In this document: piece after piece, positions 1 through 13,014 of the stretch | Position numbering within the stretch: the stretch's first letter is position 1 | Layout: every line of letters begins with the position of its first letter | NCBI RefSeq assembly: GCF_037975245.1 | Contig: NC_092580.1 | Coordinates: 30,742,001 to 30,806,000, forward strand | Direction of reading: 5' to 3' | Source of the DNA: Apostichopus japonicus | Lineage: Eukaryota > Echinodermata > Holothuroidea > Aspidochirotida > Stichopodidae | DNA length: 64,000 bases | Made by a program: the position numbers and the translations under genes | Notes under the pieces: model-generated | Told to the model about the DNA's origin: nothing | The model's database searches: none | What the model saw: the letters and a program-made list of their open reading frames with translations, nothing else

Positions 1-3000
1 AAACATTATTTTCGAGGTGTTTTGTCGCTAACAGAAAGTCTAACTTTATTTGAACTATCGCCCACATCCCTTTGGAGTTTTAATTAGCGCATAGAATTTG
101 TTTTGTGCAATTTAGACAGCGATAAAGAAAGTAGCTCGTTCCTAAATCTGCATCGAAGTTATTGTTAAAGGTCTTACGGGTTTACTATATGTGATATATA
201 CAAAAAGAAGAAAAAAGAGAATGATTTAATGCCGGATGCGTAGATCTTGAGGCCTTCTGTTATTGCCTTTCATGCCTATTACATATGTTATAGTGTATGC
301 ATATAGCCTAGTTTTATTTGCATATAAGAATTGGGGCTGAAGTTGCCACCGTCAGAAACATCGAGAACCACATAGTTTCCCTAACAGAGCGGCACTGTAC
401 TAATGACTTGAAGGAACCTTGTGGGATTTCAAATAACTTTATTATTTACATTATATGCTAGTATGGGTAAAATAGGCTGAGAACAAGGTTGATATATCTG
501 CATCAATCTATGGGAGGCCGTTACTGTATAACATCAACTTACAATCGCATTTGTAATGAAATAACCCTTTCTACAATTCCAGTTCTGTTATAACTCATTA
601 TACAGATGAAGAAACAGTAATTGATTTATATACCCATCGAAAAAGATTGTCTGTTCCAATTTGAAAAGGGCACCAACTCGACCGTTGATGCACTTTCACC
701 GCACATCGCCTGAACAGAACGCGACCCGGCTACGTGAAAAATCGTGGATTGTCGGGCAGTGTGCATGCCGCGTGTGAATACGACTGATCCAGATCAAGCT
801 ATTTCGAAGTCGAGTCGGTGACTATAGGGTAACCCTAACCCTATGTATACTCACTGCCTGGTGACCTAGTTTTCGATAGTCTTCAAGACCTAACCATATT
901 CTTAAATTAATATACGACACACTGGACGACTGATTTGCCCACACGGAACGATCGTTTTCTGTTCGCGACTGGTGCTCTTTTATAGGTCACGTGAAAAAAA
1001 TTAATTCCCCGTGATTGGCTACATTTTGTTGAAACTGAATACTTTTAGCCGGGAACCATCTCAAACTGCCGAGTAGCCAGTCGCTATGAATTCCTGTGCA
1101 ATAAAAGCCCCTCAAAATGGACGTTGTTGCTATTATAGAGTTATTTGCAAATCATACACAACAAGCTGTGATTTTTACTTTTGCTTGGAGGTCCATATCC
1201 AGACTGTAAAACAGAAATTTTGAACTATGTTCGAATTGCCTGTTTGAGAAAGAGTATAAATTTTAATTGACATAACTCAGATCGAAATTCGGTTTGTCAA
1301 TTCGAATCTGACTCAAACTGACGGATCTTGCTTTTTTTTTTTAATCAAGTTTGCCGCCTCATTTTAGAATGATTGATAACTATCCTAATTCTTTTGTCAT
1401 TTTCCCGCCAGCGAAACATAACTTACAGGATGGTGTCTTCGACAATATATAGGTCTAACATATAAGTGGAAGTAGCATGGGTGTCCTATGCGGTCGTAAT
1501 GTGTTAGGATGCTACAAGATAGGCCTATACAACCTGTCCGGACGGACGTTCATGCTGACTATAAGGAAACCGATTTTTTATTTTTTTTATGTTTTGCTAC
1601 AATTATATCTTATTTTGACATCATTTCTGCTTGAAAATGTTCTTCCTCTCCTTGAAAACATGTGTTCGAGACGCCTCAAGAAGGCAAATTGAAATAATAG
1701 AGTCAGATGGGCTCGTGGGAATGAAAAAAAAACGCTGCCAACATCTGCTAAATGAAATGCCGCCTCATGGTAAATCACAACGGGATTATAACATATTTCC
1801 TTTTGCTTAACAGATCTGTCCGATTTAATGATAACTTGCAAGGCACTTTTTTGTCATCATTTCAAACTAATGGTCTCTTTTCTTACACTTGTTGATTAAT
1901 GAGTTTTGAAGATGTTTATCCCATATTTCACAGTCTATGAACATTTACACCCGAGAGATTAGAAAAATTATCACATGTGTTCTGAGATCTATTTGAACCA
2001 CCCAAAATGAAGACAAATGTCACTGAAGAGGTTATCGACGGACTCTATAGGCATATGGTTAACATTTTAAGGAACGCCAAATGATGAAGATGTCAAAGAT
2101 TGATGGGTGATGAAGATATGTACTACAGAACTGGTATAGATCATTCCATTAACCATGCAGGGGTCCATATTGTTGCATATTTCGTGTTTCCAAGCAATAT
2201 AAACGTCTCGTTTCTCGTCTTTCATATTGTGTTTGTGTGTGTCTTAAAACCGAAATAACCAGAAAAGAGGATTTTATTCCCCTTCCAAACGTTAATTTAA
2301 AAAAAAAGAAGAGAAAATAAAAAGTTATCGACGTAAGGTGGTGCTGCACAAACTATTATGGACAGGGGTAGGTACGGACATTAAGGAAACATCGTTGAGT
2401 TTCATATAGTACACACCTGGCTCTCCATAACTTTCTAATTAAGACATCTCTGGCAACGAAATGGCGTGACAATCATGTTACAACATGTCGATAGTTTCTT
2501 TCTTTCTTTCGTTTTGAACATCAATTACAATTTTGGCATCACGTCTCAATAAATAGGTTTACATTGGATCACTCCATATATACCATGCGTCATACCGGAA
2601 ATTATTCTTGCCATATAGCCGTTAACATAAATGCACTGTTATTTATACGTACACTCAAACCTGCTCCAGTGCTTCCTGAAAGAAATAGGGGAAATACCGT
2701 ACCCAGAGGCCGATCGCTACTGTGAGAGCGGCGAATCCGAATGTAGAAAATTCAAAAACACGATTTTAAACGTATATTTGTTTTTTTGAGAGAGAGGGGA
2801 AGGTGTGGCGGGCAGGATTGAGTTCGAACGTGCATTCAACTTAAAATCTCACATTTTATAAGGTATTATACGAGCAAGATTTTTTTTTTAAAACAACAGT
2901 AGATTTTAGCAACCAGTGAAACTTTGTTATTTGCCGATTTCGGAAATATACCATAGAAATCAAAATTCTAAATCTTGCCTATACCATAACCGTAAACGCA

Positions 3001-6000
3001 CTGGCCATGACTTTTGACTTTTGTATTGTAGAAATGTCCACCAGAATATATAGACAGGAGGATATTTAGGAAATGAAGGTCAAATGGAGCACCAATAGAC
3101 ATGTTGATTGACATATATAATTTGGCAGATAATCAGGTGACGGAAAACAAACCATAAACATGTTCTTGCTTGTTCACATCCTTCATTTGTATTAGCCGTC
3201 ATTAATATTGCACAATAGCAATCAATAGCAATGTGCGTAAAGGTTATACATGTTCATATATATAATTTATGTGATATGGTTATAAATATAGTTGAAAATT
3301 TATATACATAAATATATAAGTAAAAGTTTTAATAAAATGAAACAAAGAGTATCCATCGAATGTGTGTATAAATGTTACGTAACTTGTAAATTTGAAATGC
3401 TGCATTTTGTCTATTACAGTCGTTTGCGATTTGGTTTGTACTATACAGTACGTATGGACAAGAAAACGTTAGCCTATGCATGGTAAAACAGCTGGTGACC
3501 TCTGGCTTGATGTCTTTCGAAATCGTGTATAAATCATGTCTAAACAAGCTTCAACATGTCAACACATATATATATATATATCAAAAACATAAGTCAATTA
3601 TATTATATCATAGCATTGGTATCAATTTAGCCACAAAAACTGGGGCTGGCGTCATCTTTACTGTTAACAGTTTGAGCAAAATACTGGATAAATTTTGCCC
3701 TTTATTTTGTGGACGAAAGGAAAACACGTCGTTGTAACCAGTAGCGTTAAAGAATCTGGTGATAAGATATTAAAATGTACTTAAGAAAGCTGTATTTTTA
3801 AATTTATATTTTTTTAAACTTATACCCCATGCTCTTTGACTTCATGACTAGTCTTTATGCATTAGGTCAAATCTCTGTTTTCTGTTTGCAAGCTACTCGC
3901 TCAAAGGTATAAATAATATTTGTCAATTACATTCGATTGAGTTTCTTTGCTGTCAATTTATCTGATGCCTAATCAATGTATGGTGACTATAAAGTCCCTA
4001 GTGGTTATCTCAGTACGTGCCACAATGTATGTACTAGTCAACACCCGATAATCGGACACAAATGAACAGCTAACTCTATACGTCGTGTTATGAGAACTGC
4101 GTATTAAACCAAACGTTATATATAGCTGCATGCATCTGTCAATCCTGTTTGAGATTAGACACTGTCTCATTTTTAACGGTTCGACTGAAAGTTGATCAAA
4201 TCATTTGATCAAATCTGTCTCATTTTGATACAAGTGAGACAGAATGTCAATAATTATAGATAAAGAGCAACGAATAAATCGGTTGCCAATGGCATTAGTA
4301 ACATGAGTTATATGTGTCGCTATCAAATCACTGTGTTTGGAGATATTAGGTAATCATTAATGTAATGCCGAGGGAGAAAATCTCTTCTTGTTGTCAGGTT
4401 GAAACATCCATCATGCAATCTTTCGCAAAACTGGGCCATGTCCCTTTTATAACATGAAAGTGAATTCAATGTTATTAATTACAGTTGATCGATCTTGTGC
4501 ACAAGGTGTACAAACCGACATTAGGGAGGTCGAGATTCATAATGTTACCATGGCGCCGATCTGATTATGTATACCGCTTCGGGTTTTTTTTTTACTTTCA
4601 TTGATGGTTTCTCTTGCGGATCCTGGAAATCTGAAATTAGAGCTCGGTTAACTTTCTTAATGAGCCATGTTGCCGCCAATTTCAATAATGTGGTCTTTAG
4701 TGAAAATTGTCTGAGCGGAAACATTCTGTGTATGTCTTCGATCAAGTTATACCATAACAGAAACCCGAATTAGGTTAATGTCTTCTAAGGTTACGGAAGG
4801 TCGACCACACCATCACGTGGGCCCGGGTCGCTGCTTAAAATTATGTACTTTGAATGTGACGTCACTGTACGTGATACAATTTCTGAATGGTTGGAGTCTG
4901 TATAAGGTTAAGCTCTCCAGCTCTGAAAAGAACTTTTTCTTTATAAAAAGCGGCTTGTAATCTTTCATAAAGAGGTTAATTATGCAAAATCAATGATCTG
5001 CGTAATCTCTTTGAAGTGAATGTTGAATGTGGCTAATAGAAGGTAAGTTACTTATCTGCTACAACTTCAAGGTGCCCAGACATATCATCACACAGTTGTA
5101 TGAGAAACCAAACTGTACACACGAGAAAAAGTGGGCGAAAAACCTGAGATTAACATTAAGGCGGTAGAGACGACACATTCTGAAATATGTTAGATAAAGA
5201 CAACCAGATATGCTTCATCAACATTGGGCAAACATTTCATTCGCGGAAAACTTGTGGTAAACATGGGATGAGAATGAACAAACAAATATATTTACAAAAT
5301 GCAGGAAACGGGGCCAAGTTAACCACTTGCGGAAATAATTATGCGAAAATAGCCCGCAGGCACAGTTCGAGACCATAAACAGTTGACACCAAACTTAAAG
5401 CTGTATAACACTTGGGCCAATTGCAACATGTTTTAAGCTTAAACAGAACCTAGATGGTTTGTATGACGTTGTATCAAAATCGGTTACTTTGCAAAAGTAA
5501 TCAACCTAGACCTACCGCACACTTTCATATGATATACACTAAGCCTAACCTAATTTGTATATATGAAAAATCAGGGCTGATGTTGTCATTTCCATAAGCT
5601 GCGTGTCCAATTACCAGCTATTTACAACTTTTATATGGAAGAGAACAAAATTCAGGGGTTCTTACAAAGAATCGCCCTAGCAGGAGTGAATCGGGTGTTG
5701 GTGGAGTGAGTCGGGTGAGTCGAGGGGTATTTATAATCATACTGGTTGCGAGGTCTAACACAACATTCAATTCTAGTAGAGAAACACAGATATTTTGCAG
5801 CAGAAGACTTTTCATTGGTAAATATGAATAATTCAGGAACAAGCACATTGTTACAACATTATTCTACTGGATCAACATACCGCGCAGGAACTATTTTAAT
5901 GCGCACATGTACAATCTTTATATGTATATTTTAATCATATTTACACCAATACTTGATCAATTTTACTGACGTAATTCGCGTTAGGAAATATAAAAGGGTT

Positions 6001-6361
6001 CTGTACGAAAGCATAACTGAAAGCATTTCTCCTTTGCCCATGCTAAATGGTACTTATAATTTAATGACGATAGCAACATCTGCCCTGAGATATAAAGCCG
6101 CCGGCAAACATCTCTGAACGTTTTGTTAGCAATTACTCTGAAAATTGCGCTGTCTCGATGCATCAAACATCTGTGATGTTAGAGATGACACAAATTGTCC
6201 TCATGTGTTTCAGTATTGAGATATGTTATATTATACAAACGCAACCATGTAGGCCTATATAATTGCATTGAAAGTGCATGGGATGCGAAGAGCAAGATTC
6301 TATACTAGCTGTTTTTATTTCCAAGATCATTTCTTGTTCTCACGTCTGGAACCGTCAAGTA
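1..6361. other. AT-rich DNA, no gene found
   Basis: No reading frame here exceeds about 85 codons and none resembles a known protein. There is a short telomere-like palindrome around 825-843 and nested inverted repeats at 4186-4245. Otherwise I see only short A/T runs and small TA runs (for example 3566-3580). It reads as intergenic or intronic DNA. Confidence 0.6.
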
Positions 6362-6542
6362 TAGAAAATATGAACACACGTCACATGACAATGCAACACG
6401 ATACAGTATGACACAAGATGACCATATGCAATAACATACTTAACACAACACAACATAACACATACAACGTGTATATGGCATAAAACAACACAAAACACAA
6501 CATAATATACGTAGCACAGAACAGCACAACACAACACGACAG
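6362..6542. repeat. A/C-rich low-complexity tract
   Basis: The plus strand is built from irregular AACAC, ACAT and CAACA words with almost no G. Read on the minus strand it gives a cysteine/valine-rich pseudo-peptide, which is a composition effect and not a gene. It looks like a decayed simple repeat. Confidence 0.6.
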
Positions 6543-9500
6543 ATTAGTTTGAGATGTGAAGTTGAAGTAGTCTCCTTGATCTGAGAATAAATAAAATCAT
6601 ATTAATTTGAATACACATAATATAGCGAAGTTTATCGTTACATTTGTCACAATTAGTAAACCTACAATATATATTTCTATTATATTATATAATACATATT
6701 TAATGTACTTTTGACTGAGCTGTTTTACTTTTGACCTTAAAAAATTGACCTATTTCCGATTAAATAATCAAACCTTAAAACAACCTTCCCGGCAATAGAG
6801 TGCTCTCGAAGATTGTCAGGTAAAGGTTGTCAAAAGTTTCATAAAGTGTTTTACCGTATGTTCTATAGGCCTAACCCTTTCAAATATTATTTACCAGGTA
6901 AAGATTAGATCAGTACCATTTAGTAAAACGTCCTGGTGACCAGACTTTATTCCTTCCTAAAAGAACGGCTGTTGATGACTTTTAATCCGATAAAGTTGGC
7001 AGCATCGATTTCAGTTGTCATCGACCACGTGTGCATGCGTTTCTATCGCCAATGTATATGATAATCCATTTAATCCATGTAATCGAATCTTAATATTTAG
7101 GATTAAAACAAGAACAACGTTTTTCAATTGCTCAATTACGATTAAATGAATTTTGTAGAGCTAATTACTAATTAAGACCTAATTAAACAGAAACGAGTAT
7201 AATGGGAGACTTATCAATGAGGTATGCTTTTAAATTTATCAGCAATCCATGGTGACAACTGAATTGAAGTTGGGTAGCATTGTCTTGGCAATTAGTGACT
7301 TTCATTCATATAACGTTTCTCAATTTTGAGTGTAAAAGACAAATCCTCAGATAATTGATGTTGAATATCAGGAAATACAAATGTATATGGATGAACTTGA
7401 TAAGCGCTATAAGTGGGTTTCTTTATGGGGTAGTGACTCATCAAGACATTGTTACTAATTATTATTATGATTAAATCTTGATTTTATGAGGGTTACTCGT
7501 TTCGCCGGAGTTAATCTTCCATGAGGCCCTCCAATAATAAAAAATATGTAATACTGAAATAGCTGCAATGTATAGGAAAATCTCGTTATCTCGTTTTATC
7601 TTCGAGTTTGATGATTGATTTGAGATAACAAAGAAAATGACCAATGACTAAGTGTTTAAATAACAAAGAAAAGGATCAATGATTAAGCGTATATAGTGAA
7701 CAATTAGCTGGCATTAAAATTATCGTACACACAGAATAACAATACCGGTATAGCATATAAGCTTATCTAGAATCCAAATCTGTGGTTGGCATGATCCACA
7801 TCACCAAAGGTCAGATATTTCAGGTATAAAACTGGACCAAATTTAGATTTTAGTCATACCATAAGGAAGAGTTTCTTTTGTTATCCTGTTATAGAGGAAA
7901 CTGAGTGGAAATGAACCGTCACGAATTACTCAGAAAAACCAGGTTATTTTATCATTATTTATTTTGAGGCGATGAGGCATTGTTTCCTTTTACAAAAAAA
8001 AGCCAAATATGGCTATCGATGTTAATTTACCTGGATTGATTCTCAACTTAATGTATACAATTTAGTGTCGAGTCCACTATTTTAATAGCCGACCCCCTCT
8101 CCATTTCCCATGGTAGGATAGGGGTCTGGGTTCATTCATATCCCCCTCTCCCAACCCTCTAAAATATCAATGATAATAAAACTGCTAATAAGTACCCTGT
8201 TTTTGTGAGGTTGGACACCCACACCCATTCTAAGTACGCACCTGCAATTGATTTGTTTAATAGTAAAATGTCGATATAATTTCATGACGGTTCAAAGACT
8301 GACCCGATATGCAGGGCCGTTGCAAAGAGGTTAGAGGTGGGGAATGTAATTAGGGTCCGGGCAATAGAAAGGAGACCACTGCCTCAAGAGGTTGTCAACA
8401 TGAGTACTCAGATTGAAAGAAAGGAAGGCCATGCATCTTCAACCACACTGATGTATCATTAACACAAATACCATACCACGCCGCTCGCCTCCCACTAACC
8501 CCCCCCCAATCCCCTCTCCTCTGCCTCATAAATCTTCTTATTTCATTCCATGTTTAACTCAATTATTCTCGTTATTTGTTGCATTTTGTATTGCCAGATT
8601 GGTCCCATGCTTTGAGTAACATTTTTGTCAAAATCGAGAGATTGCTACTGTCATTGTGTTATGAACTCCCCCCCCCCCCAAAAAAAAACACCCCGTACGG
8701 ACCGGTATATACACACCCAATGTTTATAATTCTATTTATAAATGATGTGGCAATGTTGGATATAGTTCTATGGTGAAGTAGTAACCACAACCAAATAACG
8801 CGATGACAAAGTTGGCCTTATAAAAAATATATAGTGACTGTTCTGGTGTGCTAATTAACCACACCGGTGAATAGAATTACGTCACATCCATTTTGACTAA
8901 TAGAATTTCTCTTTTTACATCAGAATGAAACCACCAACTATAGAATAATTTATATTGCTAAACATAATAACTTTTGTGATTGCAACATGTACCTTCTCTC
9001 TCTCCCTCCCTCTCCCCACCCTCCCCCCTTCACCAACACCAGATCTCCGCCCGCCTACAACCCCACCACATTACACCTCATTGAAAAAGGCTAATTAGTA
9101 AGCACGTCATTTCTGTAGCTAGAAGGGTATTCGGTTGGGGGGGGGGGGGGGGTAACTGTACATCAAACCCTGCCATGTTATGTTTATACTTAGTCATGAA
9201 AGATCAATATACTCCAACCCTTCTCCTATCCCATGTAAAAGGTCCAAACATATCGATTTGTAAGTACATCTAGATCGCATCTGATACGAGAAGATATTAA
9301 AGAAATGGGCCTATTTATAGGGTCATATCTCTTCACAATTTTTATTCCAACAAATAATTATCTGTTAAATATCATACTAGCTACCGCTTAATATTAAGAC
9401 ACCTTGTTAGGAATCCGTTACACCGCCCGCGCATAACACGACAGGTTCTTTTCCTTGATTCAAAGCAACAGTTTCCACAAGATATCTCCTCGCCACTTGA

Positions 9501-12500
9501 CATGGATATTGGCGCAACAGGTAGCTAACTTCTATAATGAGAACAACTTGTTCTTAATGGATGTTGGTTATTTTGCACAAAATTAAAAACTGCTGGCGAG
9601 GCTTTTTAGATTAAGGCCTAAATGGTTTGAAGGATCTTTTAAAGACAGAATTATCTGTCAATTGACATCTTTCCCAAGACTTTAAGTAAATGAACATGAC
9701 TTGATCAAACAAATAGTTGAAGGTTTACTCGGGGCAATATATATATTTTTTTCAACGAGCTTGATGATTGAGGCGTCAATGGAGGTTTGTGGTCAACAGT
9801 GAATGTCTACAGGAGTGGGGTCTCATTCGTCAGTTTTAAGCTTAATTACGTTGTCAAATTGTAAAAAAAATATGAATTTCGCTATATATTTGTATTAATA
9901 AAAAAAATCTTGATAGCGTATGGGAAATGATTGGATATAGGTTGGAATGAAACTGTCCATCTCAATGACTTTTAATGGACTTAAAGTACGGCTTCCTATT
10001 ACAATCAAAGTCTTATCATCTCGTTGTTTGGAGGGAAACAATAAAATATTTTTTCAACATATAACAATCTTTCATGGCAAACTTGAACTTATCTGCATTT
10101 TCGTGTTAATTAGCCTAAAAGACATTCTCCATCTTGATCCCCAATTATATTAACCTCCTCCAGTCACCTATCCATTAACTTGTCAAATAGGCGGAATGAA
10201 GTACTTCACGAATTGTTTTCACTGTCCCCTCTCTCATATGCAGCCCCCCCCCCCATCCCACCCCACCAACTCAAACTGTATTCATAACGACGGGATGGTA
10301 GCATGTATAGAGTGAGTTTAATCATGGAGGTAAAAACCTGTTTTATCTCCATGGTTTAATCTGTCTGTCTTACAAGAAATGGTGGTTATATATCATGTTG
10401 AATTGTAAAGGAATAAGTATACAAACCAACTTTCATGTAATTACATGGCTAGGGCCGACTATGTGTTTGCACTTGCCAAACTACGACCCGGAGTTTCTTC
10501 AAAGACGAAAGCAGGTTTTACTAGAAGATATACGTCGTACAGTACACACCACAGTGTACACGATATTGATATAGGTTTTAAAATATAGTCAAACAAGTTG
10601 TTTTTTATGTAAGTTGTTTTTTCAGAGTTTCATAGTTTTTGATTGTTGAGTTGACAACAGCAGTGTCAGTCGGAGTTCAGTTATGCATAGTTTACTCAGT
10701 ACACCGCGTTTTACGGTCGATCTCCATTGTTATTCGTATCCTGTTGACATCTTCCTTATTTGATCTGCTCCAATCATTGCCCGGCATACATGAATAGGCA
10801 GAATGAACAAAAACATTACTGGCATTATTACTGACTTCTATAGTGCTTTTTAAAGAGTACATGTCTGTGAAACAGATACCCACTCAAAAGAATATTTCAC
10901 CACAGCAACAGGGGGACCAAAAATGGCTGGTATGAATTATTGATAAGGCTTTGATGGAGATACAAAGACTACTTCACGGGCATCAAAGGAAAGTGGATGT
11001 AGACTAGTATAATCTAGTCGAAGGAAGGAAGGAACTCGGGGTCACAAACGAAGGCTATTCATGGGAATAAACTAACAAAGTTTGACAAAAGAAGCCCTAT
11101 ACATTATACCAACAAATGTGGGCTATACCCAAAGTAGGATGCACTTTTATACCGGCGATTCATTACGAAACAAGGAATCTTTACCAGTTGAGCCCCCCCC
11201 CCACACCCACCAAATCCCCTTCCTAGTCCCTATACCCAACCCTGAAGCAGACATTTCTGTTCAAGTTACTCAGTAATCACGTCTGATTTCCCATCCGGTG
11301 TTTTCTAAGATTTTTTTTTTTTTTAAACACTCAAATTTCTCATCAGTACTTTGACAATATTAAGAAACGGCCGGTGATATAGGTGACTGCATTATAACAC
11401 GCGAGAAATGAAGTCCACTGTAGAACTGTCTATTGTACGTATATAGTTCGAAGGGTATATATATGCTTCAATGCTACATTTTTATTGAGTTTGGCGCACA
11501 CCCCTTCCCCCCCCCCACCTCACCAGCCTGGACCCTCATGCTAGGCGATCCCGGTCATCCTCAACAACGTCAAGTTCCTTATATAGTTCATATTTACGCC
11601 TGATTGTGACAAATTCATGACATTAAATGGTTGGATTTATTCCATATAGCCGTTTACCCTTCCTCGTCACCTCCATTCAGCCTCACCCCCTCCCCCTTCC
11701 GTACCCTAACATTTAATAACACTACCGCAATTCGTATTCCCTATATCCAACGATATACCTGGAGGCAATTTGCACACATCAGAGTACACTTATTTTTAAT
11801 AGTCGCATTTAAAAGAACACTCGATAACTTGTAATGACAGTATGAAAGATTGCGTCTGTTAATGGTGCGACATTAAAGGCAACACAACACGCAAGAAAAT
11901 AACAAAACCGAACGTGGCTTTTTTTTTTTTTTTTTTTTACAGGAATCTATTCAAGAGGTATATTTGCGTAGACTATATATATATACCATGTTAACAGATC
12001 TATAAAGAGTTGTTCACAGCTATTTAATCCATTGTAATGCTCCATATACAGCGCATGCAAAGAACTTGTTTATATGTGTATGGCAACTGCTGGCATTTCT
12101 GTAGTGATAGTAGACGACATCATGCACTTTCCTATCCTATGGGTCCACTTTTATCTCAAGTGACTTCTGTATCTGCGAATGTTAAAAGCTTGGCCTGCAC
12201 AATGAATGGTCCAATAAATTAACCTAAGCATCGATTACCAATAGCAGTCTCCGCGCAGAGGATCATAAAATGCAAATTAGGCTAGGAATTGCAGTCTTTC
12301 CTCAGTGTACTATAATATGAGAATATGTATATGTTCTGATAATGCAGCATACATAATGATATTATAACATTCATGTCGTGAAACGTTACCATGGAAACAC
12401 AAACGGTCACAATAACGTCGTCCGATTCTCTCACGTGACAGTTCCGAAGAAAAGAAAACGGTATGGGGATTTTAAAACAAATTTAAAACAAAGTTAAACC

Positions 12501-12946
12501 TTATTGACCTAAACCCAGTTTTTAAGTCGTAGGTCTATATTAAAATATTACAGATAACATTAATAGTGTAATGTTAGTTTGCGTCATGTCACGACCGGAG
12601 AACCCAACTGCAATATATGGACTGAAATAAATATAGGTGAAACTTTTCCACGTAGGAAGAGTACGGAGCGATTCGAGACAGGAAAAAGATTTGTACCTTG
12701 AAAAGCGGGACAGCTATCAGTATAAACGTGCACAACGAATGCACCCACCCCCTCCCCTCCCACCGCTCCCTATGTCCTCCTGTTACTTCCATCAAATTCA
12801 AGGAAGCTTGAAGTCACAACAATAAAAAGACTCTCACATTAAAATCACTGTACCTCATATGCATACAACACAAATCAACTGAAAAGAAAATATAAAACAT
12901 TTCTTTAATTAAAAGTACAATCTTTCTATCAAACTTTTGAAAGATC
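6543..12946. other. AT-rich DNA with homopolymer runs, no gene found
   Basis: I see no coding region. Notable pieces are C12 followed directly by A9 (8668-8688), a G16 run (9137-9152), a C11 run (10244-10254), a 43-base stem-loop (10317-10360) and a T run of about 20 (11919-11938). Frames of 60-70 codons are at chance level. Confidence 0.55.
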
Positions 12947-13014
12947 GCATATGTTCCTTATATGCTCTTTATGTTCATCACATATGTTCCTTATATGTTC
13001 CTTATATGCTCGAA
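12947..13014. repeat. Short tandem repeat, CATATGTTCCTTATATG-like unit
   Basis: Three to four degenerate copies of a 16-19 base unit based on ATATGTTCCTTATATG lie in about 68 bases. The unit contains internal dyads (CATATG, TATA). No gene is associated. Confidence 0.5.
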
